64,000 nucleotides of DNA from Calvatia gigantea (taxonomy: Eukaryota; Basidiomycota; Agaricomycetes; Agaricales; Lycoperdaceae): positions 62,001 to 126,000 of the forward strand of contig JACAAK010000016.1 of NCBI GenBank assembly GCA_025093985.1. Reading direction: 5' to 3'. A program made the translations under genes and the position numbers. The notes below the pieces were generated by a model. The model saw nothing but the letters and a program-made list of their open reading frames with translations. It made no database searches and was not told where the DNA came from. Positions 23,580-34,621 of the stretch are shown here, in pieces; the stretch's first letter is position 1; each line of letters opens with the position of its first letter.

Positions 23580-25120
23580 AGCACAAGGACTTCTATGAGC
23601 ACTCTTTCAACACTCGACCCAACTTCGTTGATCCATCAGGCTGGTTTGGTTCTCGCCTCCTATTCCGGTTATTGGCCGCACCAACGAATTCAACTCCGGG
23701 TCCGTTGCTCCTTGTATTAGTGATTTACAGTTTCCTGAGTATACACCACACCCTTGACCATGAAAATCACTACATAGAACATTGCCACCGACTGGGCTGG
23801 AGACGGATATGCGCTTGGTTCATATCGGGTATCCCTGGCCTGGATCGTTGTAGACACGCTTGTGGTTTAGGTGTCGAGCAAGTGTATCCTACAGTGTCGT
23901 GCGGAAGAAAAGGTGTCGACTTTATCATCACGACGCCTGGTCCCAAACTTCCAGGCTCTGTCAACGACTTGGGGAAAAACTTGTCAGAAAGATGCACTTC
24001 TCCAGATTCGCACAAAATCACCTGCTGTTGGTAAACTGACGACTACTATGAGTACTTAGATGTGGTTCCGGGTCGAACCTCTGTGTTGAATCTCTCCAAC
24101 GTGACGAGGCCTCGCACTCTTCGCTAAACGTGACGGATTTCATGAAAGATGTGCTGATGAACTCAATGAGCGGTACAAGGTGAACAAGGCAGGCAAATGG
24201 AATTGAATCGTCGTCGGGCACTCATTGTCCACGTCAGACCTTGGGGAGTGGGACCGTCGGCGCTTTCGTAACGAACCTAGACCAGACCGTATGATGTGGA
24301 GCTATCCAACTCATTTATTCGAACGGTTTGGAGCACGTATGTAAATATGTTTCTTCCGACTCCCTCAGCCACTCTCGCACAAAGGAACTTGCTCAAGCGC
24401 CGCATTTCAGCACAATCGACTTAAAAAACACAGCTGCGGTAGAACCCTCTGAAAGACGCGATATAATACACCCCTCGAGATCTACGCCGTGATCACTCGA
24501 AACACCGCAGCATGGTTTAGGGTGCTGGAGGCCATGAATATGGAGCACGAGCGAACTGGAAAGTGTGGCGACAGGTAAGCATGAAAATACACAAAAGCGA
24601 GCTCAACAGACAACCTCAACCTGCGTACATACAAGATATTCGAGGTTCTGCGGGCAACATCGATAAAACGTTGACGCGGTAATGAAGATGGGGTTAACGA
24701 GGGGAAACACGGGGTTGACTTGAGTGGAACTTGGGAAAGACTATGGTACGAAAACAAGGTGCGTTGTTCTCCATGACAGATAGTTTGTCGGTGCTAACAT
24801 GAGCACAGGTAGTACCTCGGTCCATTCAACTTATGATATTGGTGACCCAATCGAAGCCTACGAGTGAAGCAGCTGGATGTCGTACCTACTACGGCTTTCA
24901 GAGTACCCTAGCTCGCGGGATTCCTCTACGTAGGCCAAGGATTTCCCGCACACCAGTGACGGTGTCGCCAGTGGTGTCGGTGGAACCGATTTAATCCAAG
25001 ACGTAACACAGGTTGTGCACGAATACATGCAGAGGAGCAAAGAGGGGTACGCAGCTTTGAGGATCACGAAGTCACATGTTGGGAGAGGCTGGTTATAGGT
25101 ATCAGAATCCCGGAGAGGTC
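23580..25120 (+). pseudogene. Arginyl-tRNA synthetase relic 7
   Basis: 23870-23960 reads VEQVYPTVSCGRKGVDF then LPGSVNDLGK, matching relic 1's N-terminal segment. 24478-24600 reads EIYAVITRNTAAWFRVLEAM then a W...S..K segment, equal to the family's AAWFKRMEDGD and WRELSxKKY. 24720-24760 holds the LEWNLGKTMVRKQ counterpart of VDLEKWNLGKAVVRK. 24990-25075 reads LIQDVTQVVHEYMQRSKEGYAA, matching IIREATDVMHEQMQ. Several frameshifts. No 7TM gene follows it here; the next 7TM remnant is at about 27.6 kb. Confidence 0.7.
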
Positions 25121-25129
25121 CGTGAAACA

Positions 25130-25330
25130 GTATGTCATCAACAATGCCCAACAGCTCAACGTATCTAATGTGTACCAGAATTATTTATTATACGCTGAAC
25201 CTGGACTGCATGCCTCCATAAAGGTGATACATCCAATCCTCCAATACGCAATGCCGGCTCTGAAACCTCGCAATTCGCATAATTCTGGGATGAGAAGAAT
25301 TATCAGATTAGATACGCTCTGAGAGCCGAA
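25130..25330. other. No gene seen
   Basis: A short stretch without a recognisable repeat partner. It contains the open frame 25122-25322, which shows no family likeness. Confidence 0.3.
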
Positions 25331-27140
25331 GCCATACACCTTCACAGAACCTTCCTCCGCTAGCTCTGTCTCCTCCACACAATGAACCATCCGCCTTATG
25401 CAATGGCTTTCACACTCCTCTTCCCCTCCGCTCTCAACTTGTTCATTAACTCGTCTATCGCCTCGAGTGTCCGTGCGCCATCAGGCTGGAATTGGCTGTG
25501 CCATTCGTGCGGCTACAACGACAAACTAATCAGTGGACAAGACGATAGAGGAACAAGATGGAGCGTACGGGAGCCTGACTCTAGAAGCTGACGGATTCCG
25601 GTTGACGTGCGCTACATGTGATCACCGGACGATTTCCTACGAAAATTGTTGTTGTGGTTTAGTTGATAACGGGTGATCATTCATAGACTTGGCCTTCAAC
25701 CGGATGCGGGAGGGTCGTGCATGCGGCTAATTTGGAAATTAGAAAAGACAAATAAGCCGCGATACCAAAGGTTGTGTATTGTACTCACCTAGTACCGAAA
25801 TCAGGGTATCGGGTTCAGCAAACGATTGGAAATGGTAGCCAAAGGATGTCCTTCAAGCTTGTTGAATATGACATGAACAAAGACAGCAAATACTTCGAAT
25901 ACAGGAACCAAAATCTTGAGCACTTTAGAGTCCATCCGAAATTTATCGTGGGCGGTCAGGAGCACGCAAGGCGAATGTGTGCATGTGTGCTAGAACACGT
26001 AGAACGTCCTTAAGCCTTCCCTTTTGAAGGGCTCCAACTCGGAATGACAGTATCCGCATTGTCGGACGGTTATGTGCGATCTATGGAAGGGGGTGGATTT
26101 GAGGGCATACATGTGCTGTTACTCTCGTTAATCCATCAGAACGACCAAAGAGCGTGGCAGAAAATAATGCTAGATATGGCTTGATGGTATAACAACCTGA
26201 CCCGAACCCGGGAATTTTCTTCGAGGTTGAGCACGACCTGGCCAAGAGGAGGTTGGCGAGGACGCGATGGAGGTGGGTGGTGAGGTTCAGCCCAGCAGTA
26301 AATACTACCGTAGTATGGGGAACAACATTGTTGGCAAATACGAAGAGACCCCAGGCAACCCGTGGGATTTTCAGGAACTTACTTTCGGTTGATCATAGGC
26401 AAGATTGTGGAATTGGGTCTGGATGTCTATTCTCGATCTTCATCGGTATCAGTTCAAGGCGAAGGCGTCACTCCACCTCAAACTGTGTCGGAGTTGGCTG
26501 AGGTTATCAAGTCACGGTGCATAGGCAGGATATCATCACGGGGGAAGAGGTTTTGAAGGTGATTCTAGAAGGCTAGGAATGACCCACACCAACAATACAT
26601 TGTATCGTAAAAGCGCGTGGGTGAGGTGAGGCGGTCCCTGAACTTCTTGGGCGTCGCGTTCAGCTATGTCGTGTCCTACCAGGGCGCAGATTCTCCAATA
26701 AAAACTCGAATATTGGTGTGATGGGCACCCCGAACCGCTCAGGCATAACCCTGACCACAGTCTGGTGAGCAATTATGTTGAGGACTCGGTTGGGGTCGCC
26801 GAGGTGAAAAGGGTTGCGCTGAGCTCACCCGCACCGTCTTCGGCTCCCCCAAGAAGGGAATCATCAGCTAGCGCGTCAAACATAGATGTCAGCAGCATGT
26901 TATCTGGAAGGATTAGGACACGTACTATCGGTGCCCATATGGATAACGTACATGTTCGCGTTATTTACCACAAGATAGTGGGAGTTGTCAAAGCTGCCGA
27001 TAACCGCCTGAGACACAGACCTTTGAGAACGATGAGTAGATGACATGCAACGAATGTGTGGAGACAGATACCTGCTTCATATTCGCACACAGTCGATGGT
27101 GGTTCTCATTTGATCCTGTGGTTGAGTCCATCCCGTCCGC
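25330..27140. repeat. Degenerate block family A, copy 6, with a conserved plus-strand peptide
   Basis: This aligns with copies 2, 3, 7 and 8. At 25774-26013 the plus strand has a protein-like frame: SFKLVEYDMNKDSKYFEYR, then NLEHFRVHPKFIVGGQEHA and CVLEHVER. The same peptide survives in broken form near 6.15, 12.2, 35.15 and 39.95 kb, so this part of family A was probably coding on the plus strand. No domain name comes to mind. The 26.2-27.1 kb part is poorly conserved. Confidence 0.5.
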
Positions 27141-27690
27141 GAGCAGGACATGTGATGGATTTTCTTGACCATTTCCCCACTCCTCGCCCCACCACAGTTC
27201 AAGTCACCTGAGGCCATGCGCACGCGAGTTAAGATCTGTGCGCGGGGTGGCCCGACCACGTCCCATTTCGACGTCAACCCGGGATCCCGGGTACCTCCGA
27301 ACCAGATTCCCTCATCCCTACCACCAAGTATCACACCTTGCTATACCCACCCTACTCTTGCATCAATACGTTTTCTTCATTTGATTAACCTCCTACTACC
27401 TAGATCGCCGACGAGACTGACAAGTGGTTGCCCAAGCCCATTCGTTTGACATACGCCCAATGTTATACTAGTGGTTACCCGTCCCTATATTCCGAAATGT
27501 AAATAAATTTCAAGGTGACCAACATCTTGGACTGGCCCCCGACAAGACACCCCAATACCAAAACAAAAGAATACCAGCATTAAAATTTTAACGATCAACT
27601 CGGGATGGGCGCATTGCCAGCGGAAATTCGGCCCAATCCGCGCAGACCGTGCATCGCTAACCCCAGTCGTCACCATCGAGGACCAACCCA
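27140..27690. pseudogene. ArgRS 5' remnant joined to 7TM 3' remnant
   Basis: 27140-27480 aligns with the start of relics 3 and 8 (GACATGTGATGGATTTTC junction, then CGGGATCCCGGGTACCTCCGAACCAGATTCC). 27480-27640 aligns with the 3' flank and stop region of a 7TM copy (AACGATCAACTCGGGATGGG against AACAATCGACTCGGAATGGG at 43.81 kb). A whole unit has collapsed here into about 500 bases. Confidence 0.5.
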
Positions 27691-29345
27691 TCTAGCACGC
27701 ACTTAATCCACAAGCGAGGATACATGGGCCGTGGGGAGGATGTCAGGCTCAGACATGGATAGTAAGCGAGGCAGTCGCCGCATTGTGTTTCCGATGGCGA
27801 CTGCATAATTGGTAGCTTTTGTCAGAGTAAGTTGAGAAATGTGCTCGTGAGATTGAATTCAGCGCAGCGAGTTCCTACCAAATCATTGGAACATTGGACG
27901 GGTCAAGAGAAACAGTGACGTACCTCGGTGATGTGATGCTTGAGATTACCTTGAATATTTCTTCGCAATTTTGTGGATGGGTGCCGTAATGAGAATAAAC
28001 CAAGGAGTGCGGCACGGAGGTCAAGGGGGAAGGTAGAGATAAGTCACCCACCGGCCTTAAAATTGGGTTCAGATGCCTGAATGTCGATGCTGTGGGCACT
28101 GGATGTTGATGCTGCTGCGGCATCTGAAGATGGGGGATGAACGAAGGTATTAATTTGTCCGTCTTCGACGAGGCAAGGCTTGGTGGTAATTGAAGTGCTG
28201 GCGGTGGCGGCGGCGGCGGCGGTTATGGCAGCGTCTTGGAAAGGCGTCCACCAGTCGTCGGGATTGAAGTACGACTCAAAGTAGGCGGCCCAAACTCCAA
28301 AGAGTCGAGGCGCATCCGTAACCTCCGTCACAGCAGATGACGAAATGGGGGGTCGAGGACATCCTTGAGACCAATGTTAAACACGGTTGATGTCACCTGG
28401 CCTCTGGGAAAATGGCTTTTTCTCGTCTTCCTACAAGGTCACCCTCCAGCTCTGAATGATGGTGGAGAACTCTACGCCCTGGGAGAATACCCTGCAGACT
28501 ACGAAGCCGGTCCCGTTCTGATGCCTCCCGCCGAAATCAACGTTGGCCTAGGTAGCGATATCCATCTTTCACACGCGATCCTGTGAAAAAAGGAATTCCT
28601 AGTAAGTTGAGAGAAAAGTAGGACACGTAGAGGCGAATTCGGATGCACCATGGAGACAGATGCTCTGGAAAGTCCCTGCCATTGGCCCATGTACATTCGT
28701 CGCGAACCTCGGGCAGAGGAGGACCAGGGAGGCTCACGAAATTAGCTGTGAAGCGGCGTTGGCGTGTAATGAGTCAGGCCTTCAAGCTTCAGGTATGTGG
28801 TTTGCGATAGTAACGATATCCATTACTCGCGTCAAATATTTGCGACATTCCCCTGACCTGTGAGGCCTGAGGTGCTGTGGCATAATAGGCTGAAGCAAAG
28901 TTTTAGGACCGTGAGGGATACAACGGAGCAGAGACTCACGGGTTCTCATCAGGTCCCTACTGGCAAGCACCATTTCCCCCGAAGTAATTGATCAACGTGG
29001 TAGCATTGCATCCATAGCACTGCGTCCAAGGCCACCGAAGTAGGCAGTTTGTCCGTCCTTCTTGAGTGGGAGCATGTGATCAGGATGGTGCGCGACTATT
29101 TGAAAGCGTGAGGGAACTGCTGTCTGAGGTATACGCAAAGAATTTCCCGAGGACATGGGCATAACGCGGACCTGCACGCACAGCAGCACTCAAGGACTGA
29201 GTTAGTTCACCCACGACCGCGAATGTTCCACCCAAAATAAGGGAAAAGAAACGGAAGTGTGTGCAAACGAAAAGTCTGCTCCAGGTCCAGACATAGAGCT
29301 CAGAGGATGGTGAAGAGTAGTGCGCAGGAGACTTGTGCCGCTATC
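27690..29345. repeat. Block E, copy 1
   Basis: This aligns with 49.74-51.40 kb along its full length, including the opening GACCAACCCATCTAGCACGC. The minus strand at 28044-28331 has a 95-residue frame with FGVWAAYFESYFNPDDWW and an alanine/threonine run encoded by a GGC-rich repeat (about 28198-28225). A second minus-strand piece at 27.9-28.0 kb pairs with LIRELLESIRDDFEH-like sequence of copy 2. It is probably the remains of one spliced gene. Family not recognised. Confidence 0.5.
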
Positions 29346-29439
29346 AACAACACTGAGGTGGCTGACTCAGCACATTGGTCCTGGCCTGATCGATTTGATC
29401 CGTTGAATGAGCTCGCTTTTTCCTCTCCCTAAAGCACAC

Positions 29440-30530
29440 CCTCGCTAGATTGAATCTATGTAACACGTCAACCCTTCATTTGGCGCTGAACACAGAGATC
29501 CTCATAAGGGGCGCCTCTTGGTGGTTGTTTCCTCTGACTGGCTCAGCCATTCTTCAAAAAACCGCCTAAGGTACAATAGTTCGGCTCAATTGGGGTCGAC
29601 TTCGAACACCACGGGTCAACGTTTCAACAGAGGACTCGAAAAAGGCACGATTAGAATGCTTCTTCAAGGTCTACGCCGAAGTCGACTCTCAGGTCAAGAT
29701 GACTTTGCATCGCGGTCCAGGCCTGCGGAGGGCCACAAATACGAAATTCTAGCAAAAGTGGAAGGCGTGGTGAGAATCAAACGTGAAGAACCATGAAGGC
29801 AAGTACGACCGACGGAACGTCTATTTTGGGATGCGCAATGGAGAGAGTGAAGTCTCACGATGCGATACCACAGACGGGATTAACTGGGAGAATCATGTTT
29901 TCCCAGTTGGTCAATTGGAACAATTGCGGGCACGTAGGCATGTTTCCTCCCAACTCCCTCCCTTAATCTCGCACAAAGGAACTACCCAAGCACGGTGTTT
30001 CTACCCACCCTGCTTCAAAATGTACAGCCACAAATAATTTGTCGAAAGACAAGACTTATTACCCCTCCCCCCGCCTTCCCCCCGAGATCTACGTCGAAAT
30101 CACTAAAAATGCCCCAGCATGTTTCAGGCGACTGGAGGTCATAGGTCTGAAGCACTAACAACCGGAAAGCGCGACAGTAGTTGAGCATAGAAACGCACAA
30201 AATTGAACAGAACAGACCCAACGTCCGTTCCCGAGGTGCACACAGGTCCCCGCAGGGAAGCATGGATAAAGCGCCGACACGATAATGGAGATAGGATTGG
30301 ACGAAGGGAAATATGAGGTTCATTCATCAAAGGCCTCGAGCAGCTTGGGTACAGGAATCAAATTCGTGAACAACTTGGAAGCGCATCTGGAGTTTATCGT
30401 GTGCAGCTTGGGCATGCGACGTCAATTCGCGTGTTTGTGTGATCTCCAGGAATCGAATTCGGTCGGTCACCGCGACAATGGGTGGGATTAGGCAAGGAGA
30501 CCCGCCCCAATCTTCGTGAGTCCAATACGG
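29440..30530 (+). pseudogene. Arginyl-tRNA synthetase relic 8 (two overlapping middle pieces)
   Basis: 29450-29880 matches relic 4 (FFKVYAEVDSQVK region, RRxEGHKxExLAKVE, then YDRRNVYFGMRNGES). 29900-30310 matches relic 5 (GHVGMFPPNSLP, EIYVEITKNA-like, SGDWRS region). The two pieces cover overlapping parts of the same enzyme, so this is a join of two ArgRS copies rather than one decayed gene. 30330-30480 aligns with 17290-17440. Confidence 0.62.
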
Positions 30531-31335
30531 AGGTATCATTAAACATCTCGACGGGTCACATCGGAATTGACCGGGTTTGTCATTTTACGGTACGTGGGCA
30601 AGCCATCGTCGTGCGAGGTGACTTTCCGGACAGCTGAGGTGCCTGACACCAGGGGCGCTTCTGGGTACCGTATTTGAAAAGGCGCTGACGAGTTTGATAA
30701 GGTGGGACTTCACTTCTTCGCCTTTGAGTTCGTTTAGGCCGTTGAGATACATCAACTAAGCGTTCACATCCTGCCAACGTACCAGTTCTCCGAAATGTCC
30801 AGAGGTGAGTATTCCGAAATTCCCAATAGTTCGAGATTAGCTCCACCATGTGCCCGGTGATGTAACCACAATTAACAAGATCTTCGACTGTTATTTGGTA
30901 GGTGAGGATACGGCGTAATTGGCATGTTTGTTGAATCGCGAGATGAAGACGATTGCACCAAGCTTGCCCACGCCGCTGTCGGCTTTCACCTCAGTGTGGA
31001 TCTGGATGACCCGCGGTTTCGCCCATGGTCCCGAGCCGTTTAACCAGAGAAGGCACTGGTATTATGGCACCAGGTGACGACTACGTTCATGACATTTTGG
31101 TCTTGCCTTGTTCCAGGGTCGCGCCGTGGACGAGGATCCCCGGTGAAGGGGAATCATGAGCTAGAGCACTAAATATAGAGGGTCAACAACGTGCTATTTG
31201 GAACCAGGACACAAACTAGCGGTATCGGAACGAGGATAAAGGTTGGTATTATCCATGATTGTGCCGAAAGTTTGTAGGGACAAGTACCCGTCCCAAATCT
31301 GGGCACAGACGATAGAGGCGAGGACCTGCATCGGA
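30531..31335. repeat. Degenerate block family A, subtype at 17.5 and 30.5 kb, second copy
   Basis: This aligns with 17.45-18.33 kb (GAACGTGCTATTTGG-type junction, TATCCATGATTGTGCCGAAAG, minus-strand NLYPRSDTASLCPG). Frames are broken. Confidence 0.5.
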
Positions 31336-31339
31336 ATCA

Positions 31340-31700
31340 ACATTCCAATGCTCGGCTGATTTGTTAATTTTGTTCCGTCAAACTGTTCCCACCCTCTCCT
31401 TCTGGTCATTGAACTTGACCACAAACGCACCACTTCTCTATGTAAGGCCTTTCCCCAGTATCCACCATCTCAGCCACGTATCACTCAAGGAATCCCTCAC
31501 TGTACGGGAGACAGATCCCTCCCGATGTGCACTTGGCAAGTACCAGAACAGCTGCAGCTCTGGGTGATTACCAGGCCTGGTTATCGGACAAGTCTTTCGT
31601 GGAGTGACATGCAAGATCGACCCCCGGACCCCCTTACTGGCTTCCCCGAGAAGTTGGCTCCGGCCACGTTCAGTGTCTTAAATCCGCGTTCCTCATAACG
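31340..31700 (+). pseudogene. Arginyl-tRNA synthetase relic 9 (N-terminal piece only)
   Basis: This aligns with 18.34-18.63 and 59.02-59.52 kb, the N-terminal part of relics 6 and 15 (TTCCCxxxATxCACC, CACTCAAGGAxxC, AGTACCAGAACAGCTGCAG). The rest of the enzyme is deleted before the spacer. Confidence 0.5.
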
Positions 31701-32252
31701 CCTCTCCTTTACTTGGCACGAACCTCTCTTGCACGCCCTGCACAGTTCTTCACCTCCACATTCTCGATCCACTCAACGAGTCACCTGGGGGGGACATCCG
31801 AATCAAATCCCGACCCCTAGTGGAAAGATCCGCTTTATTGTTTGCGCCGGATGCACTGCATAATGTGCCCTGTTAGCCCGCCTCCAAGGATGAGTTAAGG
31901 ACCGTGTATGGTATGGAATACACCTGCCACATGAGTTCTAGCCGACTTCCCATGTATATCCTTGGATCCACTCTCGCAAGTTGGAGAGACTCAAATTTCT
32001 CATTGTTCTTCCACCCGCCCTGTTGATTTCTCGGCTTTGGGTTTGCTTTTATATACCGTAGCACGTTCAAACGGAGGCTGGAGCCAATTCGTTTCAGAGG
32101 GCGATCGAACGCAAAGTTATGTGAATCGTCGTCCACCCTTCTGTTCCTCCACTAAAATATTACATTTTCAAAAAATCCATAAAACGACCAACCCTCTGGA
32201 TCGGTTCGACAATACCAGAATGAAAAAATACCAAAACGAAACGCACTGCCAA
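31701..32252. other. Spacer upstream (3' side) of 7TM copy 4
   Basis: 31780-32110 aligns with 3.50-3.85 kb, including GATCCGCTTTATTGTTTGCG and ACGTTCAAACGGAGGCTGG. No gene. Confidence 0.5.
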
Positions 32253-33460
32253 CTAAACAGTTGACTCAGAACCTACTACCACCACAGTTGTAGTTGCGGG
32301 TACCCGAGAACGAATGCCGCTGGCTTCACCAGTGGTGGTCTGTGCACCACGGTTCCATTGTAAGCTTGTGAGTTTTTCTTCTGTCTCTTTGGTCCATCCA
32401 CATCCACTTGCGACACGATATACAACAAGGAAGTAGGCGATGACCTGGACATAAGAATTGTGTGAAAGAAACCATCACTGTGACTGATCCACATACTTTG
32501 ACGGTGGAATCATTTATAGCAAATATATAATAACTGGGGCTGTGTAAGCCCTCTGAAATTGCGGAACCAATGGACCACGCGGAATCCAAAGCATACGATT
32601 CAACCAGCATTGCAACAATGCTCATGTAAGGACCGGAAGTGCCCGACGTTTCTGCACTGCAGTGAAGCCCATCATTGCAAAGTTAGTATCATCAGGTACT
32701 CACGTATTATCCTGATGTTGCGCCTTCGGACCAGCAAAATACGTGCAATTATCAGCCCAGTCACAATGATTGTGAATGATGACAGAACTGCGTAGCCTGC
32801 AGTGTCTATTGCAATTGCGCTCTGGATAGAGATGCCAAGCTGATCAAATGGTACCAAACCACCCGCAATACCAATTGGAACAAACAGGGCTGGCCATGCT
32901 GTCAGATGTGACAACCAAAGGGAGTCAATGTCAGCATACCTATGTAAGAGAGGAGAAGCAACAAAGGTAGGAAAGTGACTGCTACAGTATATCGTGTTCC
33001 ACTCCATATGATCCACAGGCGCCAGATCTGTCAGGATGGTGTGTTCAGTAGTGATGACAAAATTTGATCAATGGCTGACCTGTACTGTCATTGTCAAGAC
33101 CTCAACAATCAAAAAAAAGGTAGCATTTGCTGTGTAATATGAGTTGGTAGTTGGATTGTATGATTTTTGATATCCAAATGGCCCTCCAGGGTAATCGGCA
33201 TGGTTGATATAAGCCAACTGGGCCATTCCTGTATTCAATACAAGAATAGCCGTTGCACAAAATAATGCAAGAGAAACATAGGCAAATGTAAACCTGGCTT
33301 GGCTTCGTTTGCCTGGGTCCTGAAGCTGAAGGTACAGCAACCAAGCGCAGAGGCAATAAAGTGTGAATGCAATGCCATAGAAGGCTCCAAGGATGGTAGT
33401 AGAGCTGAGAAGGTCAAAGGTTTCGAAGAGGAATAACTGGCTTTGAGATTGGGCGCTCAT
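32253..33460 (-). CDS. Seven-transmembrane protein, copy 4
   Basis: Spliced model: complement of 32253-32444, 32497-32651, 32704-32889, 32940-33027 and 33080-33460. The introns are 52, 52, 50 and 52 bases. The frame is open for 333 residues from MSAQSQSQL. Intron 3 uses a GTGAGT donor one step away from the GTAGGT of other copies, but the phase is kept. The loop after segment 5 reads LLVRRRNIR. The tail begins VYRVASGCGWT, with Cys where others have Arg. No stop or frameshift. By eye exon 1 groups with copy 1 (MSAxSQSxLFL). Unassigned membrane protein, probably functional. Confidence 0.88.
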
Positions 33461-33499
33461 TACGGAAAGGGGAGTAAGTCAGCAATAATCCCACTCCGT

Positions 33500-33555
33500 G
33501 TCTGTATATATATATAATTATTCTATCAGTGAATCACCATTGGTTCTCAGGCAAT
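33500..33555 (-). promoter_or_regulatory. Conserved 7TM upstream region, copy 4
   Basis: GAGAACCAATGGTGATTCAC, then TGATAGAATAATTA and a TATATATATATA run about 45-55 bases above the ATG. Same order as copies 2 and 6. Confidence 0.5.
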
Positions 33556-33919
33556 GCACAAATATTTGTTGGGCAGACCTCGATTACACTGTTATTGCTA
33601 CATGGGCGTCGACCACAGTAGTGTTGTAACATGATCAAAGCTGAAAGCCTAGTAGTACTAGGGGTGATGAACAATGAGTTTTTTGATTGAATTATAGAGC
33701 TAAAGCCGCGATGTCGCCCTTCTATTCGAGTAAAAGGTTAACGTTGATGGGCCACGACAAGATCATTGGTACCGAGGTGATCACTTTACCGTTCCGGATC
33801 AGTAGTGTCCCTGGTCCTCCAAGTGACCGCTCTAGGGCTTTGCTGTCCATGATTAGACCAATATGCATAGACTAGCAAAACAAACGGAGGTGTTGCAATT
33901 GTGATTAATTAACTGAGGA

Positions 33920-34115
33920 GTGTCAGATAAACTACCGGATTCTGATTGTTCGTGCCAGTGCTCTTCGAGAAGTATTACATGAACTCCACAGTCGAGTTTC
34001 AAGCTCCTCGTAGTTGCTTCCTCAAAGGTGCGTACACCTTCGGCGGTCCTCCTGTTGGCCTTGATATAACACCGGGTCAGTCACCGCTGTAGCTGGCTTG
34101 TGAGAGGGTGGCTCA
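33920..34115 (+). pseudogene. Divergent relic Y, copy 4
   Basis: This aligns with 11.36-11.52 kb over its length (CAGATAAACTACCGG, GATTGTTCGTGCCAGTGCTC, GAGTTTCAAGCTCCTCG, GTTGGCCTTGATA). It is closer to the coding form of copy 3 in GTGCCAGTGCTC. Broken frame. Confidence 0.45.
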
Positions 34116-34246
34116 ATACAATGTCACTTGATCCTGATATCTTGTGCGCTCAAAGGATTTGTGGAGTCAAAAGAACAAAAAGATGGTAGGATTAAATTAG
34201 ACACACTCCGAAAGTCAAAGTATGCACTGGCAATCATCAATCATCA

Positions 34247-34616
34247 TGTAAGAAACACTAAGTCTCAGTCACTCGTTATACACACGAGCACTGTAACGAT
34301 TTTACCTGTAAGAAACACTAAGTCTACGATACATGAGTATATGTAACGATATTAAAGCTAATGATGCTCACCTCAGTCACTCGTTATACGCACGAGAACT
34401 GAGGGACTAACTACTATGAAGCTGTTGTATTTAAGCATAAAAGAGAAAGGGTCGTACGTCTAGTAGGTGGATGTTTTCGTATGTCTAAAAACCACGCAGC
34501 GTGTCCACCAAGACACGCCGCCCCGTTGTCCTTCCATCCCCTCATTGATCCGTCGTCCTCACGCCCACCCGTTGTGGGTCCGCTTTCGGCATCGGACCGC
34601 GTTTGTAAATCCAACA
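34247..34616. mobile_element. Solo LTR, 370 bases, target duplication CATCA
   Basis: The element starts TGTAAG and ends CCAACA and is flanked on both sides by CATCA (34242-34246 and 34617-34621). Removing the insert and one CATCA restores an alignment with the uninterrupted copy at 11.63-11.69 kb. Inside are two copies of TGTAAGAAACACTAAGTCT (34247 and 34307), two copies of a CAGTCACTCGTTATA piece, a 7-base hairpin (34371-34404) and a TATTTAAG box (about 34428). Length, ends and 5-base duplication fit a Ty1/copia-type LTR left by recombination. Confidence 0.82.
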
Positions 34617-34621
34617 CATCA

